Positions 35,958 to 44,061 of a stretch of 64,000 bases of DNA are shown here, in pieces. The DNA is from an uncultured Parabacteroides sp. GTDB taxonomy: Bacteria; Bacteroidota; Bacteroidia; Bacteroidales; Tannerellaceae. Each line of letters starts with the position of its first letter. Within the stretch, counting starts at the first letter, position 1. A model generated the notes under the pieces. It ran no database searches. It had not been told where the DNA came from and saw nothing but the letters and a program-made list of their open reading frames with translations. The stretch spans positions 1 through 64,000 of the forward strand of contig CALUZV010000008.1 of the NCBI GenBank assembly GCA_944325345.1. Reading direction: 5' to 3'. A program made the position numbers and the translations under genes.

Positions 35958-37475
35958 ATGACTTCTGAAGTATCTATTAATAATAAACGTATAGCTCGTA
36001 ATACATTTTTTCTTTATGGAAGAAAAATATTAACAATGTTGATTGCAATATATTCTTCAAGAGTATTATTACAATATTTGGGAATTGATGATTTTGGTTT
36101 ATATGGATTGGTTGGTAGTATAGTTGTTATTTTTACGTCATTAAAATCAACATTTGCATCATCTGTGCAACGATTTTTAAATGTAAATAAGAAGGATCAA
36201 GAATGTCAAAATAGAATTTTTTGTGTTGGAATGGAAATTCATATAATGATTGCGCTTTTATTTATGTTTTTATCCGGGATGGTTGGATTTATATTTCTAC
36301 CAAATCTCAATATACATATAGATAAATTGATTGTTGCTCAAAATGTGCTTCTATTTACAATCTTGTCGGCTTCGGTTGCAATTATTACAGTTCCTTATGA
36401 TGCATTAATTATCTCAAATGAAAGATTTAATGCACTTGCTATCATTTCTATAGTAGATGCTTTATTACGTTTAGGTGCTATCTTTCTTTTGGAAATTAGT
36501 CCGATTTCAAGAGTCGTTTTTTATGCAATATTACTTTTTGGTATCGCAATAATAAATATTATCTTGACAAGATTTTATTGTAATAAGACGTTTGGTGAAA
36601 TATCGAAATTTAGATACGTAAAAGATAGAATATTGTTTGAAAAAATGACAGGTTTTGCAGGTTGGAATTTTTTTGGAAATATTGCCTATTATCTTACAAG
36701 TGAAGGTGTTAATTTAATTCTTAACGTATTCGGAGGTATAGCTGTAAATGCATCACGAACAATAGCTTATCAAGTAAAAAATGCTTTACAGGCATTGGTA
36801 AGTGATATTACCGTGGCTTTTCAACCTCAGAGTATGATGGTTTTTAAGGATGATAAATGTCGTTTTTATCAGTTACAGTTTTTAGCAACCAAAATTCGGT
36901 TTACCGTATGTGTTACAATTGGTTTCCCTATATTTTTATTTGTACCAGAATTATTACAAATATGGTTGGGTACAGAACCTGAAAATGCAGCAGTATTTAT
37001 TAGATGTGTACTTCTTTTTGTGATTATTCGTTGTTGGCATGATGCTATTGATATAACATTTAAATCTGCTGCACGTATGAAAGAGTATCAACTATGTGAA
37101 ATGTTTATAATGCTCTTTAATTTACCTATTTCGTTGAGTGCACTTATTTTAGGTTTACCTTTATATGCAGTCTTTATTATAATGTCTGTAATTGAGTTGA
37201 TAAACTTAGTTTCAATAATGTTTTTGGCTAAGAAGAAAGTTGGTTTTGAAATGACTTCTTATATAAGTAAAGTGATTTTGCCTTCTGTTCTTGTAATTTG
37301 TATATTGAGTATATTATATATATGTTATTCTTATAGTAGAATATTTCTTTGGAATTGGTTAGAAAGAGGAATTTTATGTGTTTTCTGTATTTTTGTTTCT
37401 TTAGGATTGATTTGGAGCATATTATTTGATTCTTTAGAGCGAGGAAAAATTATATTTATGTTAAGACATAGATGA
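35958..37475 (+). CDS. Polysaccharide flippase (Wzx-like, MOP superfamily)
   Basis: 505 residues with about 12-14 membrane segments. The N-terminus (IARNTFFLYGRKILTMLIAI, then YSSRVLLQYLGIDDFGLYG) is typical of the polysaccharide transporter branch of the MOP superfamily. It moves the undecaprenyl-linked repeat unit across the inner membrane. It lies 23 bp after the polymerase gene in the same orientation, consistent with a Wzx/Wzy-dependent pathway. Confidence 0.88.
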   Translation: MTSEVSINNKRIARNTFFLYGRKILTMLIAIYSSRVLLQYLGIDDFGLYGLVGSIVVIFTSLKSTFASSVQRFLNVNKKDQECQNRIFCVGMEIHIMIALLFMFLSGMVGFIFLPNLNIHIDKLIVAQNVLLFTILSASVAIITVPYDALIISNERFNALAIISIVDALLRLGAIFLLEISPISRVVFYAILLFGIAIINIILTRFYCNKTFGEISKFRYVKDRILFEKMTGFAGWNFFGNIAYYLTSEGVNLILNVFGGIAVNASRTIAYQVKNALQALVSDITVAFQPQSMMVFKDDKCRFYQLQFLATKIRFTVCVTIGFPIFLFVPELLQIWLGTEPENAAVFIRCVLLFVIIRCWHDAIDITFKSAARMKEYQLCEMFIMLFNLPISLSALILGLPLYAVFIIMSVIELINLVSIMFLAKKKVGFEMTSYISKVILPSVLVICILSILYICYSYSRIFLWNWLERGILCVFCIFVSLGLIWSILFDSLERGKIIFMLRHR

Positions 37476-37552
37476 TATCTATTGATAGATTTTAATAAAG
37501 GTACTTTCTAATAGAACAAGATTACTCTGTAGGAATATTATAATGTGTGATT

Positions 37553-38689
37553 ATGAGGATATTACTGATTTCCCGTGGCTGTCCCTCTAAAGAGAATCCA
37601 ATGAATGGAAATTTTGAATTTGATCAAGCTGTAGCATTGAAATCTTTAGGACATGAAGTGATATTGCTTTGTGTGGATCGGCGGAGAAATGCTATTAATC
37701 GAAAATTGGGTATTTCAAAAGAAACTGTAGATGGTATATTGGTATATAAAATATTTTTGATGCCCTTACCTATTCGTTTTTGTTTGTTATTTACTACGTT
37801 TATTGCATCAGTATTGGGACTCTTTTTATTTAGGAAAATAGTAAAAGACATAGGTTTACCAGATATAATACATTCGCATTATTTATATAATCATCCTATA
37901 GCGATTAAAATAAAAAAGAAGTATTCTATACCTGTTGTACTTACTGAGCATTGGAGTGTTTTGAATTTTTCGAAAATTCCTTCATCTGTTCGAAAATTGG
38001 CATATAGAACATATCCTTTTGCTTCTCTTGTAATTTCAGTCTCGGAATCATTGAGGAAATCAATATATAGAATTACAGCAGTTGATAGTGTTGTAATTAA
38101 TAATATGGTCGATATTGATTTTTTTGCCAGTAAAAAAAGTTTAGCTGGAAAATCTAATAGGCATTTTATTTTTATAACTGTTGGTTCTTTAGCTCCAGTG
38201 AAAAATTATGAATTGTTGATAGAATCATTTGCGCTTTCGTCTTTTTCTGAAAACGTTCATTTGTATATAGTAGGGTATGGAAGGGAGTTTGATAAATTAA
38301 AAATGTTAATAAGTTCGCGACATCTTGACGGGCAGATTTTTTTGTTGGGAAAGAAGAATAGATGTGAAATTAGAGATCTATTGCATAATGCAGATGCATT
38401 TGTCCTTTCATCTAAAAGTGAAACTTTTGGAGTTGTATTAATAGAAGCTATGGCCTGTGGTTTGCCTGTTATATCAACGAAGTGCGGAGGACCAGAGGAG
38501 TTCGTGAATCCAGATGTTGGCTATTTGGTAGATAATAATGATGTTCGTTTGCTATCAGAAGCAATGAAGAGAATGTATAAAGAGTCAAAATATTTTGAAG
38601 CAGATGATATTTATGACTATTGTAAGAGTAAATTTTCAAATAAAGTAATAGTTGAACAATTAAATGCTTTATATGAAAATTTGTTGTGA
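37553..38689 (+). CDS. Glycosyltransferase family 4
   Basis: 378 residues from the ATG at 37553; the frame also offers a GTG two codons earlier. It is a GT-B fold retaining transferase: MRILLISRGCPSKENPMNGN at the start, an acceptor domain with SHYLYNHPIAIKIKKKY and TEHWSVLNFSKIP, and the donor domain FITVGSLAPVKNYELLIESF plus SETFGVVLIEAMACGLPVIS containing the EX7E motif. It adds one sugar of the repeat unit. Confidence 0.92.
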   Translation: MRILLISRGCPSKENPMNGNFEFDQAVALKSLGHEVILLCVDRRRNAINRKLGISKETVDGILVYKIFLMPLPIRFCLLFTTFIASVLGLFLFRKIVKDIGLPDIIHSHYLYNHPIAIKIKKKYSIPVVLTEHWSVLNFSKIPSSVRKLAYRTYPFASLVISVSESLRKSIYRITAVDSVVINNMVDIDFFASKKSLAGKSNRHFIFITVGSLAPVKNYELLIESFALSSFSENVHLYIVGYGREFDKLKMLISSRHLDGQIFLLGKKNRCEIRDLLHNADAFVLSSKSETFGVVLIEAMACGLPVISTKCGGPEEFVNPDVGYLVDNNDVRLLSEAMKRMYKESKYFEADDIYDYCKSKFSNKVIVEQLNALYENLL

Positions 38690-38721
38690 ACATTCAGATT
38701 CAATATAAGAAAATACATAGT

Positions 38722-39159
38722 ATGAAATTTAAGCGTTTTAAAAATCTCCTCTTTCTTCATTTATCTCATCTTCCCATGAAATCGAGAGGAATACGGTCAA
38801 GATTTGTTAAAATGGGGGGGGTAAAAATTAATAATCCTAAAAAGGTTTTTGTCGGTGAATCTGTTTGCTTCGACACGAACTATCCAGGTAATATTGAGAT
38901 TGAAGATGGGGTTTGGATAACCCGTGGTTGCGTTTTATTGGCTCATTATTATGATCCTTCAACGCAAAAATTTCGCAAAGGGAAAATTTTGATAAAAGAA
39001 AATGCTTTTATTGGTTGTAATGTAATAATATGTAACGCAGTTACAATAGGTCGGAATTCGGTTGTTGGTGCAGGTTCTATTGTAACAAAAGATATTCCAG
39101 ATAATGAAGTATGGGCAGGAAGTCCTGCTCGATTTATTCGAAAATTAGAATTTAAATAA
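38722..39159 (+). CDS. Hexapeptide-repeat acetyltransferase with a G8 tract
   Basis: 145 residues from the ATG at 38722; a GTG twelve codons earlier overlaps the upstream stop. The left-handed beta-helix repeats are visible: VGESVCFDTNYPGNIEIEDG, VWITRGCVLLAHYYDP, then ENAFIGCNVIICNAVTIGRN and SVVGAGSIVTKDIPDNEVWA, ending GSPARFIRKL. It O- or N-acetylates a sugar. A run of eight G (38814-38821) falls at about codon 31-34, so slippage by one base would abolish the enzyme. That makes it a candidate phase-variable acetylation gene. Confidence 0.88.
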   Translation: MKFKRFKNLLFLHLSHLPMKSRGIRSRFVKMGGVKINNPKKVFVGESVCFDTNYPGNIEIEDGVWITRGCVLLAHYYDPSTQKFRKGKILIKENAFIGCNVIICNAVTIGRNSVVGAGSIVTKDIPDNEVWAGSPARFIRKLEFK

Positions 39160-39166
39160 TTGATTT

Positions 39167-40366
39167 ATGAAAATCCCTTTTTCCCCGCCCGATATAAGCG
39201 AGCGTGAAGTAGCTTTAGTTGCTGAAGCACTTCGTTCAGGTTGGATTACAACAGGTCCAAAAACAAAAGAGTTTGAAAAAAGAATTGCAGATTATTGTCA
39301 TACAGATAAGGCTGTATGTCTTAATTCTGCAACGGCTTGTATGGAGTTAATTTTGCGTGTATTAGGTATTGGACCGGGTGATGAAGTTATCGTTCCGGCT
39401 TATACCTATACTGCAACAGCAAGTGTGGTTTGCCATGTGGGGGCAAAATTGGTTTTAGTAGATGTTGCTCCAGATTCATTTGAAATGGACTATACGAAAT
39501 TAGCAGAAGCAATTACTCCCAAGACGAAAGTTATTGTTCCTGTTGATTTAGGTGGTGTAATGTGCGATTATGAACGCATTTTTTCTATTGTTGAGAGTAA
39601 AAAAGCTTTATTTCAACCGCAGAATGAAATCCAAAAAGCTATAGGCAGGATTATTGTTATGGCGGATGCAGCTCATGCTTTTGGTGCTCAGCAAAAAGGA
39701 AAAATGTGTGGAGAGGTTGCTGATTTTACTTCATTTTCATTCCATGCTGTAAAAAATTTGACAACGGCGGAAGGTGGGGCTTTGACATGGCGGCACATTG
39801 CAGGCATTGATAATGATTGGTTATATAAGCAATTTCAATTGCAATCATTGCATGGTCAAAATAAAGATGCTTTAGCAAAGACTCAATTGGGTGCCTGGGA
39901 ATATGATATTGTATCTCCGGCTTATAAATGCAATATGACGGATATTATGGCTGCTATTGGATTAGCGCAATTGGAACGATATGCAGGGTTATTAGCTCGT
40001 CGTCGTGAAATAATCAGTCGGTATAATGAAGCCTTTAGTTCAATGCCTGTACAATTATTAAATCATTTTGATGCGAATCATGCCTCTAGTGGACATTTAT
40101 ATTTAGTTCGTATGTTGGATAAGACATTAGAGCAGCGAAATGAAGTTATTATAAAAATGGCAGAGCAAGGTATCGCTTGCAATGTGCATTACAAACCATT
40201 GCCTATGATGACGGCTTATAAAGCGTTAGGATTCGATATTGCCGATTATCCCAATGCTTATAACCAATATCGTAATGTAATTACATTGCCGTTGCATACC
40301 AAATTATCAAATGCTGATGTGGAATATGTGATTTCTAATTTTGTGAATATTGTATCTCAATATTGA
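39167..40366 (+). CDS. DegT/DnrJ/EryC1 sugar aminotransferase
   Basis: 399 residues, PLP-dependent. It makes an amino sugar from a 4-keto (or 3-keto) nucleotide sugar, the expected next step after the CapD/WbpM-like dehydratase. Seen are IPFSPPDISEREVALVAEAL, SGWITTGPKTKEFEKRIADY, SATACMELILRVLG, MADAAHAFGAQ and the PLP-lysine block SFHAVKNLTTAEGG. The last third carries NMTDIMAAIGLAQLER and the CNVHYKPLPMM motif. It is the last intact AT-rich gene; a GC-richer fragment of a different family member begins within a few bases of its stop codon. Confidence 0.92.
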   Translation: MKIPFSPPDISEREVALVAEALRSGWITTGPKTKEFEKRIADYCHTDKAVCLNSATACMELILRVLGIGPGDEVIVPAYTYTATASVVCHVGAKLVLVDVAPDSFEMDYTKLAEAITPKTKVIVPVDLGGVMCDYERIFSIVESKKALFQPQNEIQKAIGRIIVMADAAHAFGAQQKGKMCGEVADFTSFSFHAVKNLTTAEGGALTWRHIAGIDNDWLYKQFQLQSLHGQNKDALAKTQLGAWEYDIVSPAYKCNMTDIMAAIGLAQLERYAGLLARRREIISRYNEAFSSMPVQLLNHFDANHASSGHLYLVRMLDKTLEQRNEVIIKMAEQGIACNVHYKPLPMMTAYKALGFDIADYPNAYNQYRNVITLPLHTKLSNADVEYVISNFVNIVSQY

Positions 40367-40379
40367 TTCTGTCATTAGC

Positions 40380-40700
40380 ATGGACGGCATCGAGCTGAAG
40401 TCGAACCCCGACGAACGCTTCAACGCGAACTACTGGCTCTGCACCATCCTCATCGACAAGGAGAAGACCGGCTTCGACTACGAGGAACTCCGCCAGCGGC
40501 TCGACGCGAAGAACATCGAGACCCGCCCGCTCTGGAAGCCGATGCACCTGCAGCCAGTTTACAAGGACAACCCGAGCTATATCGACGGCACCAGCGAGCG
40601 ACTCTTCAATCGCGGGCTTTGTCTGCCGGCCGGGCCTTGGGTAAAGGATGGAGATGTGGAGTATATTGTGGGGGAGATACGAGAGGCTATGAAGAAATAG
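40380..40700 (+). pseudogene. C-terminal remnant of a second DegT-type aminotransferase
   Basis: About 106 codons (MDGIELKSNPDERFNANYWL onward, with RPLWKPMHLQPVYKDNP and CLPAGPWVKDGDVEYIV) match the C-terminal quarter of sugar aminotransferases of the PglE/LegC kind. The PLP-binding domain is missing, so it cannot be active alone. Base composition is GC-rich like the backbone, unlike the AT-rich cassette ending just before it. I infer that an older polysaccharide cassette was replaced and that this is the stump of its last gene. A terminator follows. Confidence 0.82.
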
Positions 40701-40726
40701 CATAATTAAGAATAACAAAGGGTAAG

Positions 40727-40760
40727 AAAGGCACGGAATTTGAAAAACCGTGCCTTTTTT
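40727..40760 (+). terminator. Terminator of the polysaccharide locus
   Basis: AAAGGCACGG (40727-40736) pairs with CCGTGCCTTT (40748-40757), a 10-bp stem followed by further T. The arm sequence GGCACGG recalls the dispersed GGCACGGATT palindrome family. Confidence 0.9.
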
Positions 40761-40773
40761 GTACACAGAAACC

Positions 40774-40804
40774 TTTGGCATCAAAGATAAAAGACCTACC
40801 TTTG
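40774..40804 (+). promoter_or_regulatory. Promoter of the Panacea-domain operon
   Basis: TTTG (40774-40777) and TACCTTTG (40797-40804) with a 19-bp spacer, a near-ideal Bacteroidales promoter 30 bp before the ATG. Confidence 0.75.
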
Positions 40805-40833
40805 CAAATGTTTAAAATGAAAAAGAACTTACT

Positions 40834-41421
40834 ATGTTAAAGCGAAAAATCAATATACGGAAGGTCGTGCAAATGTTGGATTTTTTTGCCATGAAACAAG
40901 GCGGGAAAGCTATGAATAAGATGAAAGCCTATAAATTATTGTGGTTGGCAGACCGTTATCATCTGCGTCAATATGGGCGTATGATATCTGATGATACCTA
41001 TTATGCAATGCCATTTGGTATTGTGCCTTCAATCACCAAAGATATGTTAGATGATGTTTATCATTTGGACGATAAGGAGAAAGCATGGATGGAACAGTAT
41101 ATTCAGGCTGTGGATTCATTGAGTTACCGTTCAGTCTCTGAGCCTGACATGAAAGTCTTTTCTATATCAGATTGTCGTGTGTTGCAGTTGATTTGGGATA
41201 AATTCGGGACATTATCCCAGTTCGAACTATCTGATTTGTCCCATAAGTTTCCGGAATGGCTACGTTTTCAGTCCGTTATAGAAGATAAGGCGCAGAAGAA
41301 TAGTTATAAAGTTAATATAGACGATTTCTTTAAAAATGTGGAAGAGACGAATGGGCTATTTGAGGACGATGCGGAATTATTGGCTCTGGCAAGAGATATC
41401 TATCATTCAAAAATGCTTTAG
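40834..41421 (+). CDS. Panacea/SocA-like (DUF4065) domain protein, putative antitoxin
   Basis: 195 residues. The domain is recognised by KAYKLLWLADRYHLRQYGRM followed by ISDDTYYAMPFGIVPS. In known SocAB and PanAT systems the Panacea domain neutralises a variety of unrelated toxins encoded next to it. The second half (VSEPDMKVFSISDCRVLQLI, then WDKFGTLSQFELSDLSHKFP) has the usual SocA-type layout. It has its own promoter and is followed after 3 bp by a 63-residue gene, the only candidate partner. Confidence 0.8.
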   Translation: MLKRKINIRKVVQMLDFFAMKQGGKAMNKMKAYKLLWLADRYHLRQYGRMISDDTYYAMPFGIVPSITKDMLDDVYHLDDKEKAWMEQYIQAVDSLSYRSVSEPDMKVFSISDCRVLQLIWDKFGTLSQFELSDLSHKFPEWLRFQSVIEDKAQKNSYKVNIDDFFKNVEETNGLFEDDAELLALARDIYHSKML

Positions 41422-41424
41422 ACT

Positions 41425-41616
41425 ATGAAAATGCCAGCTAAATTTGTTGTGGATTTATCAATAGATGAATTTATTGCAGCGTATGATGAGGGATACATAC
41501 AATCTACGGGAGGAAATCAAATATCTGATGCAGTATATGCTCAGATAGTATATGGGATAAAGCATAGTATCTTGGTTGCTGAGGAGATAAAGGAGTGTTT
41601 AGGCGGAAAGGAGTGA
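41425..41616 (+). CDS. Small partner of the Panacea-domain gene, putative toxin
   Basis: 63 residues (MKMPAKFVVDLSIDEFIAAY, then DEGYIQSTGGNQISDAVYAQ and a Lys/Glu-rich end with EEIKECLGG). No known domain was recognised and there is no signal peptide or membrane segment. It starts 3 bp after the Panacea gene, so the two are surely co-expressed. By analogy with Panacea-based pairs it could be the toxin, but small size and acidity would also fit an accessory antitoxin. Confidence 0.6.
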   Translation: MKMPAKFVVDLSIDEFIAAYDEGYIQSTGGNQISDAVYAQIVYGIKHSILVAEEIKECLGGKE

Positions 41617-41742
41617 AATGCAAGGTAACAAAAAACTCCCCCGAAAATTTGGTCAGTATCCCACCTTTTGCGTATCTTCGCGCCAATAGAATCAAAAGAA
41701 CAAAAAGCACGGTATTTTATCATAAAAAACAACCATTATATC

Positions 41743-44046
41743 ATGAAGAAGAATCGTATTGGGGCGTTGGCCCTGACTGCACTTTTGGCATGGGCCGGAT
41801 ATACTACTCCGGTTCAGGCGGCAGAAACTTTCGATCCGGTAGAGTACGTGAACCCTTTGATGGGAACGGAATCTACATTTGAGTTATCAACGGGTAATAC
41901 GTATCCGGCAACCGCACGTCCGTGGGGTATGAACTTCTGGTCTCCGCAGACTGGCAAGATGGGCGACGGCTGGATGTATCAGTACACAGCGACGAAAATC
42001 AACGGTTTCAAGCAGACGCACCAACCGAGTCCGTGGATTAACGATTACGGACAGTTTGCTATTATGCCGATGGTTGGCCGTCCGGAGTTCGACATGCAAC
42101 GGCGTGCCAGCTGGTTTTCCCACAAGGGCGAAATCTCGAAGCCTTATTATTATAAGGTATATCTGGCCGAATATGACATCGTAACGGAATTGACGCCGAC
42201 AGAACGCGCCGTGATGTTCCGCTTTACCTTCCCGGAAAGTGAAAACTCTTACGTGGTGTTGGATGCCTTCGACCAGGGTTCGTATGTGAAGATTATCCCG
42301 GAAGAAAACAAGATTATCGGTTACACGACAAAGAACAGCGGTGGTGTGCCGGATAACTTCAAGAATTATTTTATTGTAGAGTTCGATAAGCCGTTTACAT
42401 ACAAGGCTGTGGTAGGCAACACGAAGGTTACGGAAAACAAACTGGAGCAAGATGCCGACCATGCCGGAGCCATCATCGGTTTCCAGACGAAGAAAGGCGA
42501 GGTTGTCCACGCCCGCATCGCTTCTTCTTTCATCAGCTACGACCAAGCTGAACTGAACATGAAAGAATTGGGCAATGACAATTTCGATACGTTGAAGGAA
42601 AAAGGAAAGGCGGCTTGGAATGAGGTGCTGAGCAAGATTGAGGTAGATGGCGGTAATTTAGACCAATACCGGACGTTCTATTCTTGCATGTATCGTTCGC
42701 TGCTCTTCCCCCGCAAGTTCTACGAAATTGATGCAAACGGCCAGGCTGTTCACTATAGCCCGTACAATGGCGAAGTATTGCCGGGATATATGTTTACAGA
42801 CACGGGTTTCTGGGATACATTCCGCTGCTTGTTCCCGTTCCTGAACCTGATGTATCCGTCGGTAAACAAGGAAATCCAGGAGGGATTAATTAATACGTAT
42901 AAGGAAAGCGGCTTCTTCCCCGAGTGGGCAAGTCCGGGACATCGTGGTTGCATGGTCGGCAACAACTCCGCTTCTGTTTTGGTAGATGCTTACATGAAGG
43001 GTGTGAAGGTTGAAGACTTGGAAACGCTGTACAAAGGATTGATTCACGGAACAGAGAACGTTCATCCGACGGTATCTTCGACAGGTCGCCTCGGTCATGA
43101 ATATTACAACAAGTTGGGTTATGTACCTTACGACGTGAAGATTAATGAAAATGCGGCCCGTACGTTGGAATATGCTTACAACGACTGGTGCATTTATCAG
43201 TTGGCAAAAGAACTGAAGCGTCCGCAAAGCGAAATTGATAAGTTTGCTAAGCGCGCGATGAACTACAAGAATCTCTTTGATTCAGAAACGAAACTGATGC
43301 GTGGCAAATTGCAGAACGGTCAGTTCATGGCTCCGTTCTCTCCGCTGAAGTGGGGTGATGCCTTTACGGAAGGAAACAGCTGGCACTATACTTGGTCTGT
43401 CTTCCATGACCCGCAGGGCTTGATTGATTTGATGGGTGGCAAAGAAGACTTCGTGATGATGATGGATTCTGTCTTCGCAGTTCCGCCTATCTTCGACGAT
43501 AGCTACTATGGACAGGTTATCCACGAAATCCGCGAGATGACGGTGATGAATATGGGTAACTATGCACATGGCAACCAGCCTATCCAGCACATGATTTACT
43601 TGTATAACTATGCCGGCGAACCTTGGAAGGCTCAATACTGGTTGCGTCAGGTGATGGACCGTATGTACACGCCGACTCCGGACGGTTATTGCGGTGATGA
43701 GGACAACGGACAGACTTCAGCTTGGTATGTTTTCTCTGCTCTGGGATTCTATCCGGTTTGCCCGGGTACCACGCAATATGTGATGGGTGCTCCTCTGTTC
43801 AAGAAGGCTACCTTGCATTTCGAGAACGGCAAGAATCTGGTGATTAATGCACCGAAGAACAGCAAAGAAAACTTCTACATCCAGTCGATGAAGTTCAACG
43901 GCAAGAATTACACGAAGAACTATCTCGACCATAACGAAATGTTGAAGGGTGGCGTTATTGATATTGTCATGGGCGATCAGCCGAACACCTCTCGTGGTAC
44001 GCAGGCTTCGGACTTCCCCTATTCTTTCTCAGTAAACGAAAAGTAA
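41743..44046 (+). CDS. GH92 alpha-mannosidase family protein 1
   Basis: 767 residues from the ATG at 41743. A cleavable signal peptide (MKKNRIGALALTALLAWAGY ending PVQAAET) sends it out of the cytoplasm. The GH92 two-domain layout is seen: an N-terminal beta-sandwich (YVNPLMGTESTFELSTGNTY) and an (alpha/alpha)6 domain with FTDTGFWDTFRCLFPFLNLM, then EGNSWHYTWSVFHDP and the acidic catalytic region CGDEDNGQTSAWYVFSALGF. GH92 enzymes are calcium-dependent, inverting exo-alpha-mannosidases acting on N-glycan or yeast mannan linkages. First of three in a row, 16 bp before the next. Confidence 0.93.
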   Translation: MKKNRIGALALTALLAWAGYTTPVQAAETFDPVEYVNPLMGTESTFELSTGNTYPATARPWGMNFWSPQTGKMGDGWMYQYTATKINGFKQTHQPSPWINDYGQFAIMPMVGRPEFDMQRRASWFSHKGEISKPYYYKVYLAEYDIVTELTPTERAVMFRFTFPESENSYVVLDAFDQGSYVKIIPEENKIIGYTTKNSGGVPDNFKNYFIVEFDKPFTYKAVVGNTKVTENKLEQDADHAGAIIGFQTKKGEVVHARIASSFISYDQAELNMKELGNDNFDTLKEKGKAAWNEVLSKIEVDGGNLDQYRTFYSCMYRSLLFPRKFYEIDANGQAVHYSPYNGEVLPGYMFTDTGFWDTFRCLFPFLNLMYPSVNKEIQEGLINTYKESGFFPEWASPGHRGCMVGNNSASVLVDAYMKGVKVEDLETLYKGLIHGTENVHPTVSSTGRLGHEYYNKLGYVPYDVKINENAARTLEYAYNDWCIYQLAKELKRPQSEIDKFAKRAMNYKNLFDSETKLMRGKLQNGQFMAPFSPLKWGDAFTEGNSWHYTWSVFHDPQGLIDLMGGKEDFVMMMDSVFAVPPIFDDSYYGQVIHEIREMTVMNMGNYAHGNQPIQHMIYLYNYAGEPWKAQYWLRQVMDRMYTPTPDGYCGDEDNGQTSAWYVFSALGFYPVCPGTTQYVMGAPLFKKATLHFENGKNLVINAPKNSKENFYIQSMKFNGKNYTKNYLDHNEMLKGGVIDIVMGDQPNTSRGTQASDFPYSFSVNEK

Positions 44047-44061
44047 TCATAAACAAAAGAT

